NCBI GenBank assembly: GCA_037954325.1 | Contig: JBBMNZ010000019.1 | Span: 12,732,501-12,796,500, forward strand | Reading direction: 5' to 3' | Length of the DNA: 64,000 nucleotides | DNA from: Fistularia commersonii | Lineage: Eukaryota; Chordata; Actinopteri; Syngnathiformes; Fistulariidae | Part shown: piece by piece, positions 10,301 through 21,315 of the stretch | Layout of the letters: each line of letters opens with the position of its first letter | How positions within the stretch are numbered: position 1 is the stretch's first letter | Made by a program: the position numbers and the translations under genes | The notes under the pieces: model-generated | What the model saw: the letters and a program-made list of their open reading frames with translations, nothing else | What the model was told of the DNA's origin: nothing | The model's database searches: none

Positions 10301-12143
10301 CTCGATGCTGTGGCAAAGTTTTTCACCAAGCGTCTGCAACGCTAATAAGTATGGCATGGATAGCATGAAATTAGCTTTCTTCCCTGGATCTATGGGCCAT
10401 CCTATTTCCTGCGGAGACTCAGCATCCTCCATACATATTTATCGTCCCCAGGAATTAGCCTGACTCTAGGCGTGGCTGTAAAACAAACGTGTGGGTGTGC
10501 ATGCCTTTGAAAATATTTCAAGCATTTCAAATATTACAAATATTGACGCCACATGTTGTTCGTCTGCTTGCTGTCAAAGTACAAACACTGCGAAAACATG
10601 GGCTGTACTTCGTTTCTCATGATGCCACTGGTGTGTTGCTAGCTCGGGGGCAGGTTGCGTCCTATCGGAATATTGATGTTCTGGTTTCCCTGTGACGTCC
10701 GACCCTCGCCCGTCCAGTTTGACAACACGGATGTTACCGTGCAAACAGGCTGCACAAGCTAGCAGACCTGGCACACCTGGCCCCCAGGTGCTCTTCCTGT
10801 TTTCTAAAATTTGAATGTTTATTTCTGTACTTCCTCTTATCTCCTGCAGTTTGTCCTCTGCTGTTGTGTAAAAGGTACTTCCTGTGTGCTGAAGGTGAGC
10901 ACTTTGCCACCACCACCACCACCTCTCAGATGCTGCATCCCCATATGAGGACCCAGATGTTCACCTGGATTCATGTCGACAGGAGAGCATACATGTTTGG
11001 GACCAGGATTCCATTATTATCAATATTATTTCCTTCTATTATCTATTGATCTAATTCAGCTCACAGAGGGGGGGGGGGGGTCATGGGGCGGCGCCAATCA
11101 CAACTGACATGTGGACTAAAGGCTTCACCTGATAGGGTAGCTGTCAATCATCACAGAACCCAGTGGAACCTGGAACCCTCTCTCTCTGGTTCCCCTGAGA
11201 AAAGGTCAAAGCCAGTTCCTCCACCAAACCACGACTTGTGTCCAAATAAGGATTTTGTAAGAGGGAAGTTGACACGTCCTCTCCAGAAGGACTTTGGTGT
11301 TGGAGAAAGTCAGAGAATGTCAGATGGACAAACTCGTGAACTCCCACGTTCCTACGTATCATCAGAGACGAACTACTTTCTCTGCACAGAGGGAAATTCC
11401 GACAATAGCGCACAGAGCCAGGGATGATTAGTCATGGCGTGCGGTGCGAGGGGTTCTGTGAGGGAGTTCAAGGGGGTTCTACCCCTCCGGCTTCTTCAGC
11501 CTCCAGAGGTTCCTCCAGGGGGGGGTCTCTTTTTAGGAGGTCATGTGAGGTTGATGCTGTCAGGCTGAACTGGATCGAGGTCCTGAGGGGAAGCTCCAGT
11601 GAAGTCCAAATCCTCTTCTTTCAAAATAAACAGCTCCTAACTAGCTAACTAGCACCACTAATAGCTTTCAGCATCTGTGCCTGTGTGTGTGTGTGTGTGT
11701 ATGCTCACGTTGCAGTGGTTTCTGGTGTCCAGCCGGCCGGACAACCCCCCCCTCCACTGATCTGTGGTGTTACCTTACCAGCAGATGGTGGCTAGTGGTC
11801 CTCAGGCGGGGTGGAGGAGGGAAAGGAAAGGGGAGGAGGGGGTTGTTCCCAACCCCCCAACGAAACCCCCCACCCCATCCCTAGTTTCTTGACAGACAGC
11901 AGATGTTCAATTTCGATTTTCAGAAAACGAGCCGTCACCGCGGGAGTGTTTCTCCAATGGGTTCCACTAGCATGTTCCAGTGAGCTGCATGCTAACAGTG
12001 ACGCTAATGCAGCGTCAATGAAGCAGCTCACGTCCGTGGATTATGTCCCCCTGTCTATCTACTGGGAGCTGTCAGTTTGGGGCAGTTGCTAACATTAGCA
12101 ATGCTAATGCTAAACATTAGCAATTGTAACGCTAGCCGTGGGG

Positions 12144-12355
12144 CAGGGGTGTCAAACTCATTTTAGTTCAGGGGCAACACGGGGGAAAATCTATTCTAAG
12201 GTGGACCGGATTGGTAAAATCATGACATATGAACTACTGTTATGTACCTATTGTTCAATTCACTCCTCAAACCTGGTATTTTTTAGCTTTGCGAGCCGGA
12301 TTAAACCTTTTCACAATCCTAATCCGGCCCACAGGCCTTGAGTTTGACACCCCTG
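12144..12355. mobile_element. Short hAT-type MITE related to the 6351 element
   Basis: 212 bp bounded by CAGGGGTGTCAAACTCA on the left and its inverted form ending TGAGTTTGACACCCCTG on the right. The subterminal CGGCCCACAGGCC resembles CGGCCCACGGGCC of the 6351-7638 element. The flanking octamers do not match, so the target duplication has decayed or the ends have moved. Confidence 0.75.
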
Positions 12356-13386
12356 CCTTAGGAGGTAAACAAACCCTTCCTTGTCCTTCTTCCTGAGAAA
12401 TTCTACGTTAGCAAAACACGTCTACAGAAGGTCAGAGATGCCAAGCCAGTCCCCTTCTCCCCCCAACAATACAAGGTTCAAGCCACCAAATATATCTGCT
12501 CAAGTTAGCCTGTTAGCATGTTACCCAGCTAAAGCTGATCTGGATGCTGGTGTAAACAGGAAGGGACCTTGGATCTGACCGGCTGAGGTTCAGGACTTGA
12601 ACTCCATGGTTTGTGGTATCTTTTGGGGCAGGGGGATCTAGAGTACAAGAGTACTCAAGAGTAATAGAGTACTCCAGAGTACTAGAGACTTCCTGATGTC
12701 ACACTGATCCAGGAAAGGACTGGGAGACAGAGTCAGACCACATGGGGGGGTCTGGTGTGTGTATGTGCGCCCCCACCCCCTCCCCCCAGGGTGAAGGATC
12801 CCAGGCGGGATCTGGACAGCGTCGACGGAGAACTGACAGCTGGAATAAATCTCCACCTTCCCCAGGAGGGGAGGGGGTTCTCCATGTTCATGTTCTCCTC
12901 CGACCCAACAGCGCCAGGTGGAAAAGAGTCATGTTCTCCAAACACACCAGTGTGTGTGTGTGTGGGTGGGTGGGTGGGGGGGGGGGTTGTAGATGTAGAT
13001 CTTGGTGGAGGAACAGAGGGAACAACTAGAACCCACTTAGGAGAACTCCAGACCTTCATTATCTTCATTATGGACCATGCTGGGTCACTGGTTGGAAAGT
13101 AAACAGGAAGTAGAACATTATCACGTATTCAATCGCATTGTCTGCAAACAGGCGCAACGACCTCAGTAATCTCACCTCCTGCTGGTGGATAAGAGACCGT
13201 GCACGCCCCCCACAGACACGCACATACACCGCGTTTCCTCTTCGACACGTTCGGATGTAATACACAATGCTAAATTTATGACAAAAATACAAATTGACTA
13301 TAACAGTAATAACAGGTGTAATGAGTTCATCTTGTTGTATTTCTCATAACTTTCAGTGTACAGAGAAGGGTTCAGTCCACACCTGG

Positions 13387-13387
<1 letters not shown>

Positions 13388-13435
<48 letters not shown>
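13388..13435. repeat. (GT)n microsatellite
   Basis: About 23 uninterrupted GT units. Confidence 0.95.
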
Positions 13436-13437
<2 letters not shown>

Positions 13438-13740
13438 CCCTAATGCAGCCATGTTCAGATGGCTCTTTGAGGGTTAAGACTTTGAGGTTTAAGTTTGGGG
13501 TTTTGTTTGTGTTGGATATATTGTGTGTGCTTGTGTGTGTGTGTGTGTTAGTGTGTGTGCCTGTGCAACTGCATGGAAAAATCACCATGTGGAAACACTG
13601 GGGGAAAAAGATTGCACTGAATGGAAACACACTTATTAAAAGCCGTGTGTGTGTGTGTGTGGCTGTGTGTGTGTGGCCATGTCAAGTCTCATTGTTGTCC
13701 CCAGATGGTGTTCGGTTACCACTCATCATTGGCGCGCACG

Positions 13741-13757
13741 GACGCACACACACACAC

Positions 13758-13845
<88 letters not shown>
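13741..13845. repeat. Long (CA)n microsatellite
   Basis: About 50 CA units with a single CG interruption. Open frames across this tract are repeat artefacts. Confidence 0.95.
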
Positions 13846-13847
<2 letters not shown>

Positions 13848-14879
13848 TATGTCACACGCTGCTAACGTCCCACAGGCCTGGGTGGGACGGTCTATTCATG
13901 CTAGCAGTCACATGACCTCACAAACATGGCGTCCAGTGACCTCTAGGGGGTCAAACTGATCATCGCAAACACCCAGGCAACCTTGAGGGCTCTGGAAGAG
14001 GTCCAGGAGATACCTACCTGGTAGGATGCTCTACTTTCAGGGACGTCAATGCTAGGTTTCCTGGTAAATTCTTCACGATGCTCCTCTATGCGCTAATCCA
14101 TCACTAGCATTAGCTGGTTAGATGGTGGGGGATGTTTAAGGTGATTTGCTGATGAGTTTTGGGGGGAAAACTCGAAATGTGGGCATTGAATCAAATGGAA
14201 AAACATGTACTTTGTAAGCTAGCATCTGCACTGGAGAGCACAGATGAAGCATAACCACTGACCTTATTTCGTCTGCAACAAACTGCTAACCAAAACACTT
14301 TGCTCTCAGCCAAATGCCTTCAGGTAGCTAATATTAGCATGCCAACATGCCACCGGGAGAGTTTAACCGAGTATCACATGCTATTAAGCCATGACCATGG
14401 GGTGATGGGAGTGAAAGCAGGTCTGAACAAGGACCCTTGAGTCCTTCCACCTATTAGACCCTATTAGCTCCACAGCTACATGAACACAGATTAAATCTGC
14501 TGTCTCTTCTACACGTTCTAAATGTTCTCAGTTTGTCGGGGGGGGGGGCTTCTTAGACAGCTAGGTCTACAGTTCCCAGTGGACATCCTCAATGCCTGTA
14601 GTCCCCTCCCTCCCCCAACCTCCAGGCCCCATTTCTCTGCGGCGCTAACTGAATTAGCCTTGGGAAGGCAGCCGGCTGATGAATAGCCGGCACTAGGTGT
14701 TAGATAATGGACTGATCTGGAGCAGCCATTATTGCTGAGGGTGAGGGTGTTGGGGGTTGGGGGGCAGCAGTGGATGCTGATGCTCAGCAGAGGACAATGC
14801 TGCAGTGACACATGTTGCTCTGCAGACACTAGGCCATAAAAAGCAACAGCATGGTAAAAAAAAAGAGGCCCTGAATATC

Positions 14880-15365
14880 ACGCTAGCAACTGCTACTAAC
14901 TTTTATCTCGCAGAGAAAATAGCAGGAACGTCGGGTGATCATTATTTTATACTTCTTTTCCTAAATAGCATTTCAGCTAACATGCAGGGAGCCAGCCATT
15001 TTGCTACCAGCTACAAAGCACCAATAGGGATGTTCCAAGGTGAAGATTAGCAACACAATGCAAGGACATAGGAACAGCAGCTTGCCCCAAGAAGGTGGAG
15101 GAGGAAGTGATGGAGATGATGTATAAGGTGACAGCCACCATGGAGTAAAAGAAAAACTAGCGAAGTGTTTACAGTCCTTGAACGTCACGCTAGCAGCTGC
15201 CACTAACTTCTATCTTGCAGACAAAACAGCAGGAACGTTGATTGATCATTATTTTACACTTCTTTTATACTTCTACAACTGCTACCACTACTTTTGGATG
15301 GAGTTGATGTATATGGTGACAGCTACCTTGGAGTAAAAAAATAACTACTGAACTGTTTACAATTT
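14880..15365. repeat. Imperfect tandem duplication, about 307 bp per copy
   Basis: CTAGCAACTGCTACTAACTT...GCAGGAACGTCGGGTGATCA (from 14882) recurs as CTAGCAGCTGCCACTAACTT...GCAGGAACGTTGATTGATCA (from 15189). The trailing GATGATGTATAAGGTGACAG...GGAGTAAAAG (15114) recurs near 15305 as GTTGATGTATATGGTGACAG. Two diverged copies, no coding signal. Confidence 0.75.
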
Positions 15366-15689
15366 TTCTATTTTTAGTTGTTCTCAAAGCTGATTTTGTC
15401 TGAACATTGTGCAGATGTTCTCCAGAAACTGCCTCACCAGCCTCACAAGTTCCCCCAAACTCCAAGAAACTACTGGATCACAAATAACTGGAGAAACTCC
15501 CTGGATGTACAGAATGTGGACAGGAAGTGACTGAGAGTCACACGGACTGGTTGAACCACCAGATTCTTCAAAAACCCACTCAAAAAGCAGTTTGACACTG
15601 ATGAAGAACGGAGGACCTCTTGGACCCAAAGGCAGCAGAAAGGAAAGTACGTCGTCGTTCCCAAACCTCTAAAAACCACCAAGGAATCG

Positions 15690-16560
15690 AAACAACTCCC
15701 GGGTACTTCAGTCATTAGGATTTGTTGTCCTCATACGAGGACCTCCCAGTTACTTAAACTCCACCTCCTGAAAGTCCACTCATTTTTCTCATGTGGAGAC
15801 CTCAGAATCTCAGTTCCCCGCATCTTGAACTTAGTCCACTGGAACTGTACCTTGTTGTCCTCAAATCGGAGAACCTCAGATTTGGAGCTGAGTTCAAAAA
15901 CAGTACTCAATATTTTGTTCTCTGTACCTTCTATTTAATTCTTAGCCATTTGGACTTCTTGTCCTCTTATGGGGTTCTTGATAGTGGAGTTCTTTGCAAT
16001 AGATTAGGGCTTGTCTTCATACAAAGGCAACAGATTTTGGGTTCTCTGTTACTTGTACTTCATCTACCTAAACCTTTACCTATTGTCTTCATATGAGGAC
16101 CTCAGAGTTCAAGTTCCCAGCACCTTACACTTTGTTGACCACACCTGACTTGTTCTCATACAAGAACCTCAGATTTGGTGCTGTTTGCAACTTCTACTTC
16201 ACTCCACATAATATTGACATGTTGTCCTCAGATTAGGATCATAGAATACACATTCCCTGCCCCTGACACAATTGAGTTAGACTTGTCCTCATAAGAAGAC
16301 TTCAGATTTTCATGCCTGAAGTTCTACCTTATTGTCCTAAACTTGTCCTCGAATGGGGACCCATAGACTTTGAGTTCCCTACACCATGTACTTTGTCTCC
16401 TAAAGCGGACTTGTTGTCCTCATACGAGGATCTCTGATTTGCAAGTCTTTGAGATTCTACCTGACTGTATTCAGCTTGTCCTCATATGGAGACCTCTTAT
16501 TTGGAGTTCTTTGCTCCCATTCTTTTTGACTCATTGTTCTCATATGAGGACGCTCTCCAC
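15690..16560. repeat. Degenerate tandem repeat built on TTGTCCTCATATGAGGACCTC
   Basis: A word close to TTGTCCTCATATGAGGACCT occurs about ten times over 870 bases, followed by CAGATTTGGAGTTC or CAAGTTCCC-like words. Its central TCCTCATATGAGGA is a perfect palindrome. Spacing varies between about 60 and 110 bases. Confidence 0.75.
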
Positions 16561-18710
16561 GCCTCCTGGTGGCAGGAACAGGAGAAGAGTGAGTCGCAGC
16601 AGTAGGCTTGATGCTAACTGGACCAGATTGTGTCCATGTTTATCAGTGTGAGCATTACCATTTGTAAAATGCTACCAAGCTAACAAGGGGGGAAACAGGA
16701 ACCTCCGCCAGCTAACTAGCTGACCGTATAAGGACCTGAGAGAACGGCTAGTCTGGGCGGCAAAGGCTAAGTAAACGTTAGGAAGTCAAATAAACTTTCT
16801 ATCCCTGTATGAGGACGTCTTTGCAGACCATCCAGAGATGCGATCCAAACCCATTTAAGGTTTCGCTGATACAGAACATCTCAGGGGACGCTTGGGGGAA
16901 ATCACAACAAACAAGCGCTGGGTTCACAGGGGTTCAGTTGGACACAGAACCAGACAAAAACAGAACCATGTGATGAGCCACTGCGGAGAACCTCAGTGGT
17001 ACCACCAGCAGTTCTCCTGGTTTCTTTCAGGATGATTAGAAAACGCCACTGGAGAGTGCCGCAGAACATCGGGGACGGCAGGGATGGGCTCTCCTGCTTT
17101 AGAACCCAACCCACTGTTCCCCAAAACAAGCCCCCCCCCCCCACACACACACACACACCAAGGATCTAACAGGCCTTACATGGGCAGAACATCTCCATAA
17201 CTCATATGTCATTAGAGCTAGATAAGAGGGGGGTTCTTGATAGTCACATGACACGGAACCACGTTCAATATCAAACCGGTGTCTAAGGAGTCTAAGGAGG
17301 AGGAGGTTACTGACCGTTTCCATGGCGAGCTCCAGACTCCGCCCCCCCAGCTGTCAGCTCCGGATCCAGGTGAGTCCCGGTCCCCGAGCCAGGTTCTGGG
17401 CCGGCTGCCGGCGCCGGGCCCCTTTTTAAGGTGCTGGCATGTGCTGATTTACATCAGCGGGGGAAGGGGGGGGGGGGGGGGGGTCTGCACACACTCAGTC
17501 TGACGGTTGTGTAACGGAGGCTCTTAAAGGAACCCTATGTAAGACCTGGAGAGCCAGGCACCTCCTTAGCTAACACTGCAGTCCATTAACCTAGAGAACC
17601 CTTGCAGGAGAACATGGGGAAGCCGAGCTGATCATGTGACCAACGCAGGCAGGTGCAGCAGAAGCTTGCCCATCTTCATTTCCACCTGACCTTCATCAGA
17701 AGCTCCGCCCCCACCTGCACCTACACAAGGACTAGGAGGTCTCCATCTTGGACCCAGACTAGATGTGGTACTTCCACCTCCTCCACCACCTTCTCCATGT
17801 TCTTCACCACCCTGAGGAGGACTCGTCATGGTCCCTTGACTTCCTGCGTCCCTCAAGAGAGTCACACCCAGGATTTTCCATTATATCACCAATGAGTGTC
17901 GCACATACACACACACACACACACACGAGAGAATAAAAATCCCTCCTCTTGAAGAGAAAACATCTTCATTCTTCACACAGCAAACGCTTAAACACACACA
18001 CACACACACACACACGTGCACGGTGCCGGTCCAGACTGTACTCACCCCATTGTGACGAAGCCCCCTGAGCTCGGCAGGCTGGGGTGTGTGTGTATCTGCG
18101 TGTGTGTGTGTGTGAAGGGGTGGTTCCTCTCCTCCCACGTTCTCCTCTCCTGGTCCAAACAGCTGAGCAGAGGAGCAGAAAGGAAACAGCTGGATGAGAA
18201 GACGTGGAGGTCCCAAGTGGGATGGACCTCTTTCTTCTCCTCCTCTATTTACCTTCTATGTGTTGCTGTATGGACAGCAGGGTGGCAGCAGGTTCCTGGT
18301 TCTCCATGTAGGTTCTCCAGGTTATCCTACTTGAGTGTTCTCCATGTTCTCCCGCTAGGGTTCTCTCTATGTTCTTTCCATGCTCTCCAATCTAGGTTCT
18401 CCACGTTCTCCTACCAGGGATCTAAACGTTCTCCTCGTGGGTTCTCTCCATAATTCACTGAAGATTTTGAATTGTCCATAAATCGGAAAGGTTGGATGAT
18501 TGACAGCTGAGCCTGTGATTGATAGCTGACCCTTGGAGGTCCCCCTGATGGAATTGATCAACGCCAAACCAATCAACAGTATTGATCGGGTTCTGGACTC
18601 ACCGGTTGGGGAAAGTTTGTTCTGTTTGGGGTTCCGTCTCCGTCTCGCCTCTAGAACATATCAGATGAACGGGTGAAGGCGGCGTTCTGCTGCAAAATGA
18701 AACACTTACT

Positions 18711-18750
<40 letters not shown>

Positions 18751-19250
18751 GTGGCTCACTGCTCCAGCAGGATTAAAGTGTTTTGGTGAAAAGAGCTGGG
18801 CTTCAAAGGTCAGTTGGGGAGCAGAGACAGAGATGGAACCGACAACCTCTCCTTTCAGCTTCTCCTCACCCCCCCCCCCTTTTTTTAGCTGAGCCCAGAT
18901 GAAACAACCCTTTCAGCTGCCCCCCCCATCAGACACCTGCCTCTGAAACACAGCGCTCTGTCATGTTACACAGCTGTTCTTACAAAAAGGCCTCTGTTCC
19001 AAAACATGTGCAATTACACTGTAATTACACAGTAATAAGGGGGATTAGGAATTACTGTAAAAACATATTTCTTCACTGAAACTGAATCCACAAACATAGA
19101 AAAACAATGTCACTCAGGCTAAGCCCCACCTCCCTGGACCTCAACGAAACAGAGAACCGGAGTTTCAGGTTCCTCAGCTGCATGTCAGCACATCAAAGTA
19201 GTCGCTTTTCAGGCGCCGTGGGTGCCGGGCTTCACTTTTCTGAGCCTATT
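16560..19250. other. Intergenic stretch with no recognised gene
   Basis: No exon of a known family was found. It contains a GC-rich patch at 17300-17440 (see findings), (GT)n and (CA)n tracts (17905, 17995, 18714-18747) and a dispersed repeat copy at 18290-18540. Confidence 0.5.
18290..18540 (+). repeat. Copy of a dispersed teleost repeat (GATTGACAGCTG family)
   Basis: Tandem blocks of the form CATGTTCTCC...GGGTTCTC lead into TCACTGAAGATTTTGAATTGTCC and then GGTTGGATGATTGACAGCTG. This order matches the copy at 52655-52850. Confidence 0.6.
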
Positions 19251-19960
19251 GGAAGAATTACAAACTTTTCCAAGTGATTTTACATTTCTATGTGCAATTT
19301 TGCAACATGACGGGAAATTGAGCACATTTGGAGTGACTATGAAATGTATTGTTTATTTTTGCTAAGTTTTAGGTGATTTTGCAGCCTTTCAACCTTAGCT
19401 TGAAATTTCCCATGCGATTTAGAAACATTTTTGTGACTTATATACTATTTGTATAATTTCAGCTTTTACGTGACTCTGCAAAATTTTCATTAAATTTTTC
19501 AATTTTCTAACATGAGTTTTTTTAATTAAGAAATGTTTTTAATTCAGCAACTTGTATGGGATATTTTGCAACGTTTCATGTGGTTTTGCTTGAAGTTGTC
19601 TACAAAATTTAAAAACATTTTCCTGAATTTGTGAAGCATTTGTATATTTTTTTCAAACTGAATGAAATTTTGAGACTTTTTGTGTACTTTCAGGTGTAAC
19701 GTCACAAATTCCATGTGATTTTGACACATTTTCATGAATTTCTGTAACTTTCAAACAAAGTTTTGGTAGTTTTTTTCAACTTTAGAAAACATTTTCATAA
19801 AATGCAGAAAGTTTTGTTTTTCCAACTTTTAAAGGTTATTTAGCCACATTTTTTTGAAATTGTGAAACTTTTAAAAGGTTATTAAACAATGTTTTCTTGA
19901 AATTTTGCAACATTGTGGTACAATTTTAAAACATTGTGGTACCATTAAGCAATGTCTCCA
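19250..19960. repeat. AT-rich degenerate repeat block
   Basis: Words such as ATTTTGCAACATTTTCATG, AAATTTTGCAAC and TTTTCATGAATTT recur at irregular short intervals over 700 bases. It is strikingly poorer in GC than its neighbours. No coding or regulatory signal. Confidence 0.65.
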
Positions 19961-20307
19961 TTAGGATCCGGATTCGCCCCTGAGATCCTGCAGCTCGGTC
20001 ACTGTTCCACAGACAGTTTCCCCTCAGAGTCCACAAGAGAAAGTGTTGGTATGGATATCAGGGAGAAGGTAGCTCATCACGTGACTGCCCTCCATCTTCA
20101 TCCAGGTCACGGAGATCTCTCTTGATCTCGGTTTCTTTCGCATTTGGGACCAAACCCGCCCAAATAAGGGCAGCGGACTCATGTGACCCTGTTCTTCTGG
20201 GAACCTTCCAGAAGATCCCTATCTGGGAATGCAACTCAAACATCACGGGACATGAACCTCCAGAAAACTATCAGCTGACCTTCAGGTTCCTCTCATTTTT
20301 ACTGGGT

Positions 20308-20338
<31 letters not shown>

Positions 20339-20639
20339 ACACACACACACGCACACAGATAACCAGGTCACTTGGCCCTGCAACCCTTTGCTGCCCCCTG
20401 GTGTCTGATAGTTAACATGAAGGGGGTTGTCGCGCACATGCACACACACACACACACGTTTTTTGTTTTTGTCTTTCCAACGGCTTTTCTGATGTTTGTT
20501 CCTGTGGACTCATTATGGGATGGATGGGACTGATGTAAACTGTCATGGATTAGGTGCTGGCTACCATGACAACTGAGAGACATGTTAGTGATGTTATTCC
20601 GCCCCCTAGTGGCCACAGCGGGATGTGTGGTGAACGATT

Positions 20640-21265
20640 GTTGACAAGACCCTACAAAGTAATCCAAACTGTCATCCCAGTAATACAAGCATACCAGTAC
20701 TCCACGTCAAGTCACCCGAGTTATATAAGTATATCAGTAATCCATAGTCACATTAGTAATCCAAGATTATCAAGTCATCAAAGTCCCGGTCATCTAAGTC
20801 AAGTCATCCCAGTAATCAATGTAAGGTCATATCAATAATCCAGTTCATTCTAGTAGTCCAAGCATTTCAAGTACCCCAATACATCCCAGTAATACTAGCA
20901 TACCAGTACTCCAAGGCAAGTGGTTTCTGTTCTCCAAATCATCCCGATAATCTCAGTCATACCAGTAATACAAGCATACCAAGTACTCCAAGTCATACCA
21001 CTAATCAATTTAAGGTCATATCAATAATCCAAGTAATCCTAGTACCACAAGCATACCGAGTACCCCAATACATCCCAGTAATAGAAGCGTACCAGTACTC
21101 CAAGTCTAGTCCAGCTCTCCAAGTCATCGCAATAATGTCAGTCATACAAGTAATACAAGCATACCAACTTTTCCAAGTCATCCTAGTAATAGAAGTTAGG
21201 TCATATCAATAATCCAAGTCATCCAAGCATACTAAGTACCCCAATACATACCAGTGACACAAGAA
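20640..21265. repeat. Higher-order tandem array, about 187-bp unit, next to the zcchc4 3' end
   Basis: A basic word near CAAGTCATCCCAGTAATACAA recurs every 15-40 bases. Longer units repeat about every 185 bases: GGTCATATCAATAATCCA at 20825, 21014 and 21198; CCCCAATACAT at about 20874, 21063 and 21239. The array ends a few bases before the zcchc4 polyadenylation signal. Confidence 0.8.
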
Positions 21266-21276
21266 TACTCCTAATC

Positions 21277-21282
21277 TTTATT
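21277..21282 (-). terminator. zcchc4: AATAAA polyadenylation signal of zcchc4
   Basis: The minus strand reads AATAAA 34 bases after the zcchc4 stop codon, which implies a very short 3' UTR. The tandem array at 20640-21265 lies right behind it. Confidence 0.7.
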
Positions 21283-21315
21283 GAACTATTAGAACTTCAG
21301 ACTGGGGGGCAGTTC

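Larger units (their letters stand above)
10300..14880. other. Intergenic stretch between pde5a and zcchc4, first part
   Basis: No coding exon recognised. It holds a hAT-type MITE (12144-12355), several (CA)n/(GT)n tracts (13388-13435, 13741-13845), G and C homopolymer runs (11070, 12978, 14540) and scattered GCTAAC/GCTAGC words. Confidence 0.55.

Noticed and set aside
13443..13959. Long plus-strand frames with Thr-His alternation
   Set aside because: They are translations of a (CA)n microsatellite, open only because the dinucleotide contains no stop codon. Similar Cys-Val or Thr-His frames across the window were dropped for the same reason.
17099..17323. METV... frame as an alternative first exon of pde5a
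   Set aside because: Its donor would leave phase 0, whereas pde5a exon 2 requires phase 2.
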